NCBI GenBank assembly: GCA_965216915.1
Contig: CBDCGS010000010.1
Location: 805,111 to 869,110, forward strand
DNA from: CBDCGS01 sp965216915
Lineage (GTDB): Bacteria > Pseudomonadota > Alphaproteobacteria > UBA828
DNA length: 64,000 bases
Direction of reading: 5' to 3'
Shown one piece after another: positions 42,578-52,475 of this stretch. Under the pieces are notes generated by a model. That model had not been told where the DNA came from. It did not search any database and was given only the letters and a program-made list of their open reading frames with translations. How positions within the stretch are numbered: position 1 is the first letter of the stretch; each line of letters opens with the position of its first letter. The position numbers and the translations under genes were made by a program.

Positions 42578-45562
42578 ATGGGCTCCCGCTTGCCGCACAC
42601 GGCTTTTCCCTTCGATCCGGAACACCTTCCCAAGCCCGCCGACCCTGCGCGGGCTGCGCAGGCGCGCTCGGCGTGGCTGCGGGCTGTGGCGCGTGATGAC
42701 GATGCCGCCGACGTGGCTGCGTTTGCCGCGAAGCCGGGCGGGCGGGCGCTCTTGGATGCGGTGTTCGGCAATAGCACGCATTTGACTCAATGCCTCGAGC
42801 GTGAGGCTCCCCTGCTCGCGGACATTCTTCGCCGGGGGATCGCACCGGTATTTCAGGGAATCGTTAACGAACTGGCCGACGAGGCCTGCTGGCAAGCCAA
42901 TCGTGCCGCGGCGATGGCCGCGCTCAGGACGGCCCGGCGCCGGGCCACGCTCGCCATCGGGCTCGCCGACATCGTCGGCTTTTGGGACCTGACGACGGTC
43001 ACCGAAAAGCTCTCCGTCTTCGCGGAAGCCGCGCTCGCCGGCGCGCTCGATCACCTGCTGCATCATGGTGCCGCGCAAGGCCACTTCGCGCCGAGCCCGG
43101 CGGATGAGCGGCCGAGCGAGCAGTGTGGCATCACCATCCTCGGCATGGGCAAGTTCGGAGCGCGCGAGCTTAATTATTCGAGCGACATCGACCTGATCGT
43201 GCTCTACGACCCGGCGCGCTTGCAACATCGCAACGAGAGCACCGTGCACGACGATTTGCAGCGGCTCGTGCGCGATCTCGTCACCCTGTTGTCCGAGCGC
43301 ACGCGCGAGGGCTACGTCGCGCGGATCGACTTGCGTCTGCGTCCGGATGCGGGCGCCACCCCGCTCGCCCTCTCGACGCTCGCCGCCGAGCAATATTACG
43401 AGAGCCTCGGGCAGAACTGGGAACGCGCCGCCATGATCAAGGCGCGCCCGGTCGCCGGCGATCGCGCGGTCGGCGCCGAGTTCATCGAGCGCCTGCGCCC
43501 CTTCGTCTGGCGCAAATATCTCGATTTTGCGGCGATTCAGGATATCCACTCCATCAAGCGGCAGATCAATGCCCACAGAGGCCATCACGAAATCGCCGTG
43601 GCAGGCCATAACATCAAGCTCGGGCGTGGCGGCATCCGCGAGATCGAGTTCTATGCGCAAACGCAACAGCTCATCTGGGGTGGACGCGATCCCACGCTGC
43701 GCGAGGCGGCAACCTGCGATGCGTTGCGCGCGCTGGTGCAGGCCGGTCGCACGACCGCGCCCGCAGCCGAGGACCTGATCGCGGCCTACGGGTTTTTGCG
43801 GCGCCTCGAGCACCGGCTCCAAATGGTCGCGGATGAGCAGACCCACACGCTGCCGGCCGACAATGCCGGTCTCGACGCGATCGCCTGCTTCATGGGCTAT
43901 CCGGCGCGCGCCCCGTTTGCGCACGCGCTGCGCGATCACCTGACGTGCGTCGAGACCCACTATGCGGCGCTCTTCGAGGATGCGCCGGACCTCGGCGGCG
44001 ATGGTGGCAACCTGGTCTTCACCGGCACCGATGACGACCCCGACACGCTTGCCACGCTCGCCTCGCTCGGCTTTGGCGACGGCAAGGCGGTCTCCGCGAC
44101 CGTGCGCGGCTGGCACCACGGCCGGATCCGCGCGACCCGTAGCAAGCGGGCGCGCGAGCTGCTGACCGAGCTGATGCCCGCGCTCCTCCACGCGCTCGCC
44201 GAGACGGTCAGCCCCGAGGCGGCCTTCCGCAAATTCGACGAGTTTCTACGCAAGCTGCCGGCGGGCGTGCAGCTTTTCTCGCTCTTCTACTCGAACCCGC
44301 GGCTGCTCTCGCTGGTCGCCGAGATCATGGGGAGCGCGCCCCGCTTGGCAGAGCATCTGAGCCGCCGGCCGAACCTTCTCGACGGCGTGCTCTCGGGCGA
44401 TCTTGACGAGGCACTTCCCAGCTCGGAGGCGCTCAGTGCAGCGCTCGACGGAACGCTCGGCGAGAGCCGTGATTTTCAGGACGTGCTGGACGTGACACGG
44501 CGCTGGCAGCATGACCAGGAGTTCCAGGTCGGCATCCAGCTGCTGCGCAACACCATTGCCGCCGACGACGCCGGACGCGCGCTCTCGGATGTCGCGGAAA
44601 CCGTGATCGCGGCTCTTCTTCCGCCGGTCGCCGCGGAGTTCGCCCGCGTCCATGGAGAGGTGCGCGACGGTGCGTTCGCGGTGCTCGGAATGGGCAAGCT
44701 CGGCGGGCGCGAGATGACGTTCGAATCCGACCTCGACGTCATCTTCATCTATCGCGCGCCGCACGGCCTCGAGGCGGTGTCGAACGGCGAGCGGCCCTTG
44801 CCCGCGAGTCAGTATTACGCGCGCCTCAGCCAACGCCTCGCCAGTGCGCTCAGCGTGCGCACGAGCGAGGGCGGCCTCTACCAGATCGACACGCGGCTCA
44901 GGCCGTCCGGCGGCTCGGGCCCGCTCGCCTCCGAAATCACCGCGTTTGCGCGTTACCAGAAGGAAAGCGCGTGGACATGGGAGCATATGGCCCTGACCCG
45001 CGCGCGCCCGATCGCGGGCGATCCCGCCTTGTGTGCGGAGGTCACCAAGACGGTGCATGGCATTCTTTGCGCGCGCCGTGAGCGCGCCGATCTCATGCGC
45101 GACGTCGACGAGATGCGCCGGCGGGTCGACGCGGAGCGCCGCACCGACAACGTTTGGCGCATGAAGCATGTGCGCGGGGGGCTGCTCGACCTCGAGTTCA
45201 TCGCCCAATCGCTCCAACTGGCGCACGCTGCCGATGACCCAGGCGTGCTGTCCGTGTCGACAGACATCGTGTTCGAGCGCCTCGGCGCGAGCGGCTTGCT
45301 CCCGGTCGCCGACGCTGCGGCATTGGCGCGCATTACACGCTTCGTGCGGCGCCTGCAGATCATCCTGCGGCTTACCGTCGGCAAGCTGCGCGATCCGGAG
45401 CGCTTCTCGGCGGACGTGAGGGATGCCTTGACCCGCGCGGCGGAGGTCTCCAGCTTTAGGGAACTCGAGGACCATGTGAGCGCCTCGCAAGAAACCGTCC
45501 GCAAACATTACGAACGCTACGTCAGCGCGCTTGCCGCGCGCACCCAGGGAGATCCTCGATGA
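42578..45562 (+). CDS. glnE: bifunctional glutamine synthetase adenylyltransferase/adenylyl-removing enzyme
   Basis: Controls glutamine synthetase by adding or removing AMP in response to PII and glutamine. With the ATG at 42578 it has 994 residues, the usual size. In-frame starts at 42476 (GTG) and 42503 would leave little room for the divergent promoter and would add a segment without family resemblance. Two nucleotidyltransferase domains are plain: the N-terminal adenylyl-removing one with ILGMGKFGARELNYSSDIDL and the C-terminal adenylylating one with VLGMGKLGGREMTFESDLDV. It is coupled to bcp by an ATGA overlap. Confidence 0.95.
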   Translation: MGSRLPHTAFPFDPEHLPKPADPARAAQARSAWLRAVARDDDAADVAAFAAKPGGRALLDAVFGNSTHLTQCLEREAPLLADILRRGIAPVFQGIVNELADEACWQANRAAAMAALRTARRRATLAIGLADIVGFWDLTTVTEKLSVFAEAALAGALDHLLHHGAAQGHFAPSPADERPSEQCGITILGMGKFGARELNYSSDIDLIVLYDPARLQHRNESTVHDDLQRLVRDLVTLLSERTREGYVARIDLRLRPDAGATPLALSTLAAEQYYESLGQNWERAAMIKARPVAGDRAVGAEFIERLRPFVWRKYLDFAAIQDIHSIKRQINAHRGHHEIAVAGHNIKLGRGGIREIEFYAQTQQLIWGGRDPTLREAATCDALRALVQAGRTTAPAAEDLIAAYGFLRRLEHRLQMVADEQTHTLPADNAGLDAIACFMGYPARAPFAHALRDHLTCVETHYAALFEDAPDLGGDGGNLVFTGTDDDPDTLATLASLGFGDGKAVSATVRGWHHGRIRATRSKRARELLTELMPALLHALAETVSPEAAFRKFDEFLRKLPAGVQLFSLFYSNPRLLSLVAEIMGSAPRLAEHLSRRPNLLDGVLSGDLDEALPSSEALSAALDGTLGESRDFQDVLDVTRRWQHDQEFQVGIQLLRNTIAADDAGRALSDVAETVIAALLPPVAAEFARVHGEVRDGAFAVLGMGKLGGREMTFESDLDVIFIYRAPHGLEAVSNGERPLPASQYYARLSQRLASALSVRTSEGGLYQIDTRLRPSGGSGPLASEITAFARYQKESAWTWEHMALTRARPIAGDPALCAEVTKTVHGILCARRERADLMRDVDEMRRRVDAERRTDNVWRMKHVRGGLLDLEFIAQSLQLAHAADDPGVLSVSTDIVFERLGASGLLPVADAAALARITRFVRRLQIILRLTVGKLRDPERFSADVRDALTRAAEVSSFRELEDHVSASQETVRKHYERYVSALAARTQGDPR

Positions 45563-46029
45563 CGCAATCGATCGACGCCGGCGCCCCTGCGCCCGATTTC
45601 AGCGCGCCTACGGATGGCGGCAAGAGCCTCACCCTCTCGTCTCTGCGGGGCAAGAGCGTGGTGCTCTACTTCTACCCTCGAGACGACACGCCCGGATGCA
45701 CCAAGGAGGCGATCGGCTTTGCAGAGGCGCGTGCCGCGTTCGACAAGGCAGGCGCGGCGATCGTCGGCGTCTCAAAGGACACGGTCGCCAAGCACGACAA
45801 GTTCAAGGCCAAGTACGAGCTGCCCTTCACGCTGGTCTCGGATGAAACCGGCGAGATCTGCGAGGCCTACGGGGTGTGGGTCGAGAAGAAGCAGTATGGC
45901 CGCACCTACATGGGCATCGAGCGCGCGACCTTTCTGATCGACGGCGACGGCGTGGTCCAGCGCGCGTGGCGCAAGGTCAAGGTCAACGGCCATGTCGACG
46001 AGGTGCTGGCTGCGACGCAGGACCTTTGA
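45559..46029 (+). CDS. bcp: peroxiredoxin, BCP/PrxQ family
   Basis: Thiol peroxidase of 156 residues. The peroxidatic Cys47 lies in the canonical FYPRDDTPGCTKEA motif. The resolving Cys found five residues later in E. coli Bcp is Ile here (CTKEAI). The only other Cys is Cys101 (GEICEAYG), which could resolve if the geometry allows; otherwise it works as a 1-Cys enzyme with an external thiol. It overlaps glnE at the start, and its stop overlaps the TTG of the next gene. Confidence 0.94.
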   Translation: MTQSIDAGAPAPDFSAPTDGGKSLTLSSLRGKSVVLYFYPRDDTPGCTKEAIGFAEARAAFDKAGAAIVGVSKDTVAKHDKFKAKYELPFTLVSDETGEICEAYGVWVEKKQYGRTYMGIERATFLIDGDGVVQRAWRKVKVNGHVDEVLAATQDL

Positions 46030-46904
46030 GCCCGCCGCCGGCGAGCTTACGCGCGGCCGCGCGCGGCGTTCTTCTCACCCCGTCGGCGGCCGCCAAGGTC
46101 TCCGCCAGCGCGGCCGCCGCCGAGGCATGGCGGACCGGCGCGCTTGCGGTCGGCGGCGCATGTGACCTGCCGGATCGGCCCGCCCGGCCCGCGCACCCCC
46201 GCCTGGTCTCGCCGCGATTGGTGCCACGGCGGCGCGGCATGGAGCAACCCGCGCGCGCTGCACTCCTCCACGCGATTGCCCATATCGAGCTCAACGCGAT
46301 CGATCTCGCGTGGGATTTGATCGCGCGCTTCACGAGCGAGCCCTGGCCGCGCGCCTTTTTCGACGATTGGGTGGGCGTGGCCGATGACGAAGCACGCCAT
46401 TTCGGGATGCTGGCCCGGCGGCTCGAGAGCCTGGGCCTCCGCTATGGCGCGCATTCGGCCCACGACGGGCTTTGGGAGGCGGCGCATCGCACGCGGCACG
46501 ACGCGTTGGCCCGCCTCGCCACGGTGCCGCTCGTCCTGGAGGCGCGCGGCCTCGACGTCACGCCGCCGATGATCGCCCGCCTCCGCAAGGCAGGCGACCA
46601 GGAGAGCGCCGACCTCCTCGCCGGCATCGCGGCCGAGGAGGTCGGCCACGTGGCGGCCGGCTGGCGCTGGTTCAGCTGGCTTTGCGCGCGTCGTGCGCTG
46701 GAGCCCACGGCCGCCTACCGCGCGGCGGTGGCGGCGTACTATGGCGGCACGCTCAAGGGTCCCTTCAACCAAGAGGCGCGGCGCGCGGCCGGCTTGCCGC
46801 CGGCCTTGGTCGATCCGGCGTCGACCATGGCGATGCGGACAACCGCGCCCACGACGGGCACGGCGCCGGCCTTGGAGGCGGGAGAGCGTGCCGGTGAACA
46901 CTGA
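46026..46904 (+). CDS. DUF455 family ferritin-like protein
   Basis: A 292-residue protein of the DUF455 group, related to ferritin-like diiron proteins. The likely start is the TTG at 46026, overlapping the bcp stop (TTGA); no ATG lies before the conserved region. Candidate metal ligands are in HAIAHIELNAIDLAWD, VADDEARHFGML and AEEVGHVAAGW, spaced as in four-helix diiron folds. Cellular role unknown. The coupling to a peroxiredoxin hints at oxidative stress. The last 30 residues are low-complexity and probably disordered. Confidence 0.82.
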   Translation: MSPPPASLRAAARGVLLTPSAAAKVSASAAAAEAWRTGALAVGGACDLPDRPARPAHPRLVSPRLVPRRRGMEQPARAALLHAIAHIELNAIDLAWDLIARFTSEPWPRAFFDDWVGVADDEARHFGMLARRLESLGLRYGAHSAHDGLWEAAHRTRHDALARLATVPLVLEARGLDVTPPMIARLRKAGDQESADLLAGIAAEEVGHVAAGWRWFSWLCARRALEPTAAYRAAVAAYYGGTLKGPFNQEARRAAGLPPALVDPASTMAMRTTAPTTGTAPALEAGERAGEH

Positions 46905-46964
46905 CTGGGCCTGGCGCGCGCCCGCCGAAAACCGCTCGGACGCGCGCAACGCGTCGGTGCGGCC

Positions 46965-48108
46965 TTAGCGTCCCTTAATTTGGCCGCCCTCGCCCTTGGG
47001 ATCGCCCAGCACGCCGACGCGCGCGGCGAGCGAGGCGGCCATGAAGCCGTCGAGGGCGCCGTCCAACACGGCATCGGGGTTCGTGTTCTCGATGCCGGTG
47101 CGCAGGTCTTTGACCAGCCGATAGGGCTGCAGCACGTAGGAGCGGATCTGGTGCCCCCAGCCGATCTCGCTCTTCTGATCGGCGAGCGCCTTCGCCTCCG
47201 CCTCGCGGGTTTGCAGCTCGAGCTCGTAGAGGCGCGCGCGCAGCATCGCCATGGCGGCCGCCCGATTGCGGTGCTGCGAGCGCTCCGCCTGGCACTGCAC
47301 GACGATGTTGGTCGGGATGTGGGTGATGCGCACGGCGCTGTCGGTGCGGTTGACGTGCTGGCCGCCGGCGCCGGAGGCGCGATAGGTGTCGACCCGCAAG
47401 TCCTTTTCGTTGACCTCGACCTCGATGGCCTCGTCGACCACCGGATAGACCCAGACCGACGCGAAGCTCGTGTGGCGGCGCGCACTCGAATCGTAGGGTG
47501 AGATGCGCACCAGCCGGTGCACGCCGCTCTCGGTCTTGAGCCAGCCATAGGCATTGGGGCCGGCGATGCGCACGCAGGCGGACTTGACGCCCGCCTCTTC
47601 GCCGGGGCTTTCCTCGACCCATTCCGTCTTGAAGGACCGCTGCTCGGCCCAGCGCAAATACATGCGGAGCAGCATCTCGGCCCAATCTTGCGATTCCGTG
47701 CCGCCGGCGCCGGCATGCACCTCGAGGAAACAATCATTGCCGTCGGCCTCACCGGCGAGGAGGCTTTCGAGCTCGCGTCGCTTTGTCTCGTCGCGCAGGT
47801 CGCGAAGCGAGGCCTCGGCTTCATCGAGCGTCTCCGCGTCGCTCTCCTCCTCGGCGAGTTCCGCGAGCGCCAATCCGTCTTCGAGCGCCTGCACCTGGGT
47901 GTGATAGCCCGAGACCGCCGCATCGAGGCGCGTGCGCTCACGCATCACCTCTTGGGCCCGCTGCTGGTCGTTCCAGAGCTCCGGCGCTTCGGCCGCAGCG
48001 TTCAACTCCGCGAGGCGGTCCTCCGCAGCTTCCGCGTCAAAGATGCCTCCTCAGCAGTGCGAGCGACTGCTTAATTTCCTCGGCGAGAGAGGTGATTTCT
48101 GCGCGCAT
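46965..48108 (-). CDS. prfB: peptide chain release factor 2 (programmed +1 frameshift)
   Basis: Terminates translation at UGA and UAA. The gene is in two frames: 23 codons from the ATG at 48108 end in CTT TGA, and reading resumes +1 at GAC for 357 more residues, giving 380 in total. The frameshift cassette is listed separately. The catalytic GGQ is in SGAGGQHVNRTDSAVRI. The codon-recognition region reads RISPYDSSARRHTSFAS, with SPY where E. coli has SPF; this is a conservative change. It lies 50 bases downstream of mrcA and faces the DUF455 gene across 60 bases. Confidence 0.96.
48037..48051 (-). promoter_or_regulatory. RF2 programmed frameshift site (SD-like AGGAGG, CTT TGA C)
   Basis: Read on the minus strand: AGGAGG, three bases, CTT TGA C. 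The internal Shine-Dalgarno pairs with 16S rRNA while the ribosome stalls at the in-frame UGA. Low RF2 favours slippage of the Leu tRNA from CUU to UUU and +1 reading of GAC. All elements and their spacing match the classical prfB autoregulation signal. Confidence 0.96.
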
Positions 48109-48158
48109 GGATGTTACGGGCGGGCGGCGAACGCGTGAGGGGTGGGAAAGCGCTGCCT

Positions 48159-50582
48159 CTAATATAGGCCACCGACCCCGTCGGTGGGAATCGACTCAAA
48201 GCCCGTGCCGCCAAACCCTTGGTCGCCGCCCTCACCCAGCGTGACCTGGGCGCGATGCGTGCGCTTCGGCTCGGTGCCGGGCAGGAAGGCCTCCACGATC
48301 ACCTCCTCGCTCGCCGCGCTCGCCAGCATGCCGCTGCCACGGTCGATCCGCACGAAGCGCACGCCACGGGGCACGCGGAAAGGAACCGCCGGCTCGTCGC
48401 GCAGCGCGTCGGTCAGAAATTCGCGCACGATCGGCGCCGCGACGCGGCCGCCGGCCTCCTTCTTGCCGAGGGTCCGCGGCTGGTCGAAGCCGACATAGAC
48501 GCCGACCACGAGATCGGGGGTGAAGCCGATGAACCAGGCGTCATTGAAATCGTTGGTCGTGCCGGTTTTTCCGCCGATCGGCTTGCCGATGACGCTGAGG
48601 GCACGCCCGGTGCCGCGTTGCACCACGCCCTCGAGCATCGAGACGACTTGATAGGCGGTGCGCGGGTCGGCCACTTGCTCGCGCTCATCGGGGAGCTCCG
48701 GTGGCGACTGCTCCTGCCAAGCGGCCGCGCGGCAATCTTCGCATGGCCTCTCGTCGCTCTGAAAGATGGTCGCGCCGGTCCGATCCTGCACCCGCTCGAT
48801 CAGGATGGGTTCGATCTTGCGCCCACCGTTGACCAGCATTGCGTATGCGGCGGTGAGATTGACCAGCGTCGTCTCGATCGCGCCCAGTGCCGCCGACGGC
48901 ACGGGCGGCAGCTCCGGATGAATGCCGAAGCGGCGCGCATAGTCTGAGATCTTGTCCATGCCGATTTGCTGGGCGACGCGGACGGTCATGAGGTTGCGCG
49001 ATTTCTCGAGCCCGAGGCGGAGTGTGCTCGGCCCGTAGAAACGCTGCGTATAGTTCTCGGGCTTCCACTTGCCGAGATGCTCGCCCTGGTCGATCACCAG
49101 CGGCGCGTCCAACACCACGCTCGCCGGCGTCAGGCCATGATCGAGCGCCGCGAGATAGACGAACGGCTTGAAGGCGGATCCGGGTTGGCGGTGCGCCTGG
49201 GTCGCGCGGTTGAACTCGCTCGATCCGAAATCGAATCCGCCGACCATGGCGACGACCCGCCCGGTGTGCGGATTGATGGCGACGAGCCCGCCTGAGGCGT
49301 CGGGCACTTGGCGCAGGCGGTAGCGCGCGCCGCCCTCGACGATCGGCTCCACGAACACGATATCGCCCGCCGTGAGCACGTCGCTCGCCTTCTTGACGGG
49401 TGGCCCGAGCTTTTGATCCTTGCGGTTGGGTCGCGCCCATTCGAGCTCGCTGAGCGGGATCGCGCCCCGGCTCGAATCGGCGAACCCGACCTCGGCCCGG
49501 GTGGGGCTGACCGCCAAGACCACCCCTGCTCGCCAGGCTTTAGGTGCGGGCGGGAGCTCGATGGCCGCCATCTTCTTCGGCCATTCGACGTCGAGCTCGA
49601 TGGTGGTGATCGGCCCGCGCCAGCCGTGGCGCATGTCGTAGGCGAGCAGGCCGTTGCGCAGCGCCGCCTCTGCGATGGCTTGGCGTCGGGGATCAACGGT
49701 CGTGCGGACGGAGAGCCCGCCTTTGTAGAGCGCGTTTTCGCCGTAGCGATCGTAGAGTTCGCGTCGGACCTCCTCGGCGAAGTGCGGCGCCTCGACATAT
49801 TGCTCGGTTGCGCGGCTCCGCGTCAGCAAAGGCTCCAGCATCGCGGCATCGGCTTCGGCCTGGGTGATCATGCCGTTCTCGAGCATCTGCGCGAGCACCC
49901 AATCGCGGCGCGAGACGGCAGCCTCGTATTTTTTCGTCGGGTGGTAGTTGTTGGGCGCCTTGGGTAGGGCCGCGAGATAGGCCATCTCACCGAGTGTCAG
50001 CTCGTTCAGCGAGCGATCGAAATATTTGAGCGCGGCGGCCGCGGCGCCGTAGGCACCGCCGCCAAGGTAGATCTCGTTGAGATAGAGCTCGAGGATGCGA
50101 TCCTTCGAGAACGCGTCCTCGATGCGCATGGCCAGGATGGCTTCCTTGATCTTGCGCGAGAACGAGACCTCGTTGGTCAGGAGAAAGTTCTTGGCGACCT
50201 GTTGGGTAATCGTCGACGCGCCAACCGGGCGCTTGTCGCCGCCGAGATTGGCCAGGTTGGTGATCACGGCTCCGGCGACGCCCATCAGATCGAGCCCGAA
50301 ATGCTCGTAGAAGGTCTTGTCCTCCGCCGCGAGGAACGCGTCGATCAGGCGCTTGGGCATGGCCTCCAGGGGGACGAAAACCCGCTGCTCCACCGCATAC
50401 TCGGCGAGCAGGCGGCCATCGGCCGCATGGACCCGTGTGGTGATCGCCGGCTCGTACTGGGCGAGTTGCGTGTGGTCGGGCAGGTCCTCGCCATAGTGGA
50501 TGAAGACGAACGCCATCGCGCCGCCCGCGAGGACGGCGAGCAGAACCAGGCTGCCGAGGCCGATGAGCAACGCCTTTTTCAT
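48159..50582 (-). CDS. mrcA: penicillin-binding protein 1A (bifunctional transglycosylase/transpeptidase)
   Basis: Class A PBP of 807 residues with one N-terminal membrane helix (about 4-29). The ATG at 50582 is used; the codon before it is TTG. The glycosyltransferase domain has the catalytic Glu87 in AAEDKTFYEHFG and GASTITQQVAKNFLL. An OB-like insert characteristic of PBP1A follows at about 320-425. The transpeptidase motifs are SAFK (Ser469, Lys472), SRN (528-530) and KTG (672-674). It lies between amiC and prfB on the minus strand, an order often seen in alphaproteobacteria. Confidence 0.96.
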   Translation of the reverse strand: MKKALLIGLGSLVLLAVLAGGAMAFVFIHYGEDLPDHTQLAQYEPAITTRVHAADGRLLAEYAVEQRVFVPLEAMPKRLIDAFLAAEDKTFYEHFGLDLMGVAGAVITNLANLGGDKRPVGASTITQQVAKNFLLTNEVSFSRKIKEAILAMRIEDAFSKDRILELYLNEIYLGGGAYGAAAAALKYFDRSLNELTLGEMAYLAALPKAPNNYHPTKKYEAAVSRRDWVLAQMLENGMITQAEADAAMLEPLLTRSRATEQYVEAPHFAEEVRRELYDRYGENALYKGGLSVRTTVDPRRQAIAEAALRNGLLAYDMRHGWRGPITTIELDVEWPKKMAAIELPPAPKAWRAGVVLAVSPTRAEVGFADSSRGAIPLSELEWARPNRKDQKLGPPVKKASDVLTAGDIVFVEPIVEGGARYRLRQVPDASGGLVAINPHTGRVVAMVGGFDFGSSEFNRATQAHRQPGSAFKPFVYLAALDHGLTPASVVLDAPLVIDQGEHLGKWKPENYTQRFYGPSTLRLGLEKSRNLMTVRVAQQIGMDKISDYARRFGIHPELPPVPSAALGAIETTLVNLTAAYAMLVNGGRKIEPILIERVQDRTGATIFQSDERPCEDCRAAAWQEQSPPELPDEREQVADPRTAYQVVSMLEGVVQRGTGRALSVIGKPIGGKTGTTNDFNDAWFIGFTPDLVVGVYVGFDQPRTLGKKEAGGRVAAPIVREFLTDALRDEPAVPFRVPRGVRFVRIDRGSGMLASAASEEVIVEAFLPGTEPKRTHRAQVTLGEGGDQGFGGTGFESIPTDGVGGLY

Positions 50583-50703
50583 CAACGGGACCTTGTAGTC
50601 GAATATCGTTTACGAGCCCACAACGCCAGGCGGCAGCCTACCGAACCAGCATGCCGCCTTGTGTGATCCTCGTCGCAAAATGAGGCAATGTTGGGGCCGA
50701 AGC

Positions 50704-52020
50704 CTAGCAGGTCTCCGAGAAATAGGCTTCGACCGCGGCGACCACGGATGCGGCGAGCTTCTTGCGATGGGCCGGATCGGCCAGCAGCTTGCGATCCTCC
50801 GGGTTCGACATGAAGCCGAACTCCACCAAGACGGACGGCACGTCGGGGGCCTTGAGAACGCGAAAGCCCGCAAACCGGTGGGCCTTGTTGACCAGCCTGG
50901 TCGATTTTCCCAATGCTGGAACCAACTTGGATGCAAAGGTCGCCGAGCAGTTCATGGTCCGTTGCTGGACCAGTGAGATCAAGATTTGCGCGACCTCCGG
51001 ATCGTAGCCTTCGCTCAGGTCGACACCCGCCACGATATCGGATTTGTTCTCACGCTGGGCGAGCTCCTCGGCCTCGGCGTCCGAGGCGGTATCGGAGAGT
51101 GTGTAGACCGAGGCGCCGCGCACGCGGGTGTCGTCGAGCCGATCGGCGTGTACCGACACGAAGAGATCTGCGCCGACCTCCTGCGCCACCGCCACGCGCT
51201 TGCGGAGGGAGACGTACCGGTCGCGTTCGCGTGTCATCACAACGCGATAGCGGCGGGTCGCCTTGAGCTGATCCCTGATTTCCCGGCTCGCACTCAAGAC
51301 GATGTGCTTCTCGGCCATGCCTCCCGGGCCGAGCGCCCCCGGATCACGTCCGCCATGGCCGGGATCGATCACGACGATGTGCTTCTTGGGCAGCGGGGGA
51401 CGCGCGACCGGCCGCGGGATCTGGAGCGGGGCGGCGCGGGCCTGAACCGCGTCGTCGACAATCGGGTCCTCGGCGAGGTCCGGCTCGGGAGCCGGTGCCG
51501 GTTCCGGTGCGGGCGCGGGTGTGCGTGATTGGCTCGCGGCATTGGCGTGGAACCGCTCGAGGTCGCCTGGCACGCCCGTCGAGTTGGCAAACCGCTCGCT
51601 TCCTATGGGGCGAAGATCGATGACCAGCCGGTGCGTCGCTCCCGCGGGCGATCGGCTGCGCGGGATCATGATCGCCCGCGCGACCAAGGCGGGGCGGGTG
51701 AGATCGAGCACGATCCGCGAGACGTCCGGCTGAAATCGGCCGTAGCGCAGGCGCGCCACGAGGCCGCGCTCGACCAAAATCTGCTGATCCGCCAGCCGCC
51801 AGTTGAGCGCCGGCATGTCGATGACCACCCGCTCCGGCTTGCCGAGCGTGAAGTAGCGAAACGGCACGGCCTCGGTCAGCTCGATCACGAGGCGCGTGCC
51901 GCCGCTATAGTGGCCGATCAGCGTGCTCGTGACCGACGACTTCGCATGAACGGGGAGCGCGGCGACGATCGTCACCAGCACCACAAGCGCTGCGAGGCCG
52001 ACTCTTATCCCCAGCGGCAC
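50704..52020 (-). CDS. amiC: N-acetylmuramoyl-L-alanine amidase, AmiC type (AMIN plus Amidase_3)
   Basis: Cleaves the amide between MurNAc and the stem peptide to separate daughter cells. The GTG at 52020 has GGAG eight bases upstream and gives a signal peptide ending VHA (about 26). The AMIN targeting domain spans about 28-140, followed by a Pro-rich linker (PAPAPEPAPAPEP) and the zinc amidase domain with VVIDPGHGG (first His), the Glu of EKHIVL, SVHAD (second His) and VEFGFMSN (catalytic Glu). In total 438 residues. It is divergent from rne. Confidence 0.95.
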   Translation of the reverse strand: MPLGIRVGLAALVVLVTIVAALPVHAKSSVTSTLIGHYSGGTRLVIELTEAVPFRYFTLGKPERVVIDMPALNWRLADQQILVERGLVARLRYGRFQPDVSRIVLDLTRPALVARAIMIPRSRSPAGATHRLVIDLRPIGSERFANSTGVPGDLERFHANAASQSRTPAPAPEPAPAPEPDLAEDPIVDDAVQARAAPLQIPRPVARPPLPKKHIVVIDPGHGGRDPGALGPGGMAEKHIVLSASREIRDQLKATRRYRVVMTRERDRYVSLRKRVAVAQEVGADLFVSVHADRLDDTRVRGASVYTLSDTASDAEAEELAQRENKSDIVAGVDLSEGYDPEVAQILISLVQQRTMNCSATFASKLVPALGKSTRLVNKAHRFAGFRVLKAPDVPSVLVEFGFMSNPEDRKLLADPAHRKKLAASVVAAVEAYFSETC

Positions 52021-52475
52021 GCCGCCGACTCCATGATTAACGATATCGGAACTAATAGCTTCAATAGAAATACAACTTCAACGCCAACGCGAGGCTCATC
52101 CGCATTGGTTGCGCTTTGCCCCGGCGAACGCTGGTGGATTGTTATTGTCCGTTCTGATCTCGGTGTTTAAGATGCCCCTCGCGAATCCGCTTGGGTCACC
52201 GGCCTGCATTGGAGGCGCCACGGGGCGCGCATTCCGGGCGAACGGCGAAAAGCGATCAATTGCGGTTTCGCGTAAACACTCACACTCGGATCACCGATGA
52301 CGATGCGGCGACCATCCGCTCCTTGGCCTCAGCGCACCACGGACAGGCCGATTGGCCTTTCTGAGCAGACTCTGCGCAGTGGCCCCACGAGGACGGCCCG
52401 CCGCCATGCCCTATTGCCGGGGCGCCTGCGAGCGATCACGCGCGCGGCGCGCTCCACCATGGAGAACTCCCAAGA
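52021..52475 (+). other. intergenic region between amiC and rne (rne leader)
   Basis: About 455 bases without a credible gene. It must hold the divergent promoters of amiC and rne. The part next to amiC is somewhat AT-rich (around 52035-52080). A long rne leader would suit the known feedback control of RNase E through its own 5' untranslated region, but I found no clear stem-loop and no strong promoter boxes by eye. Confidence 0.5.
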
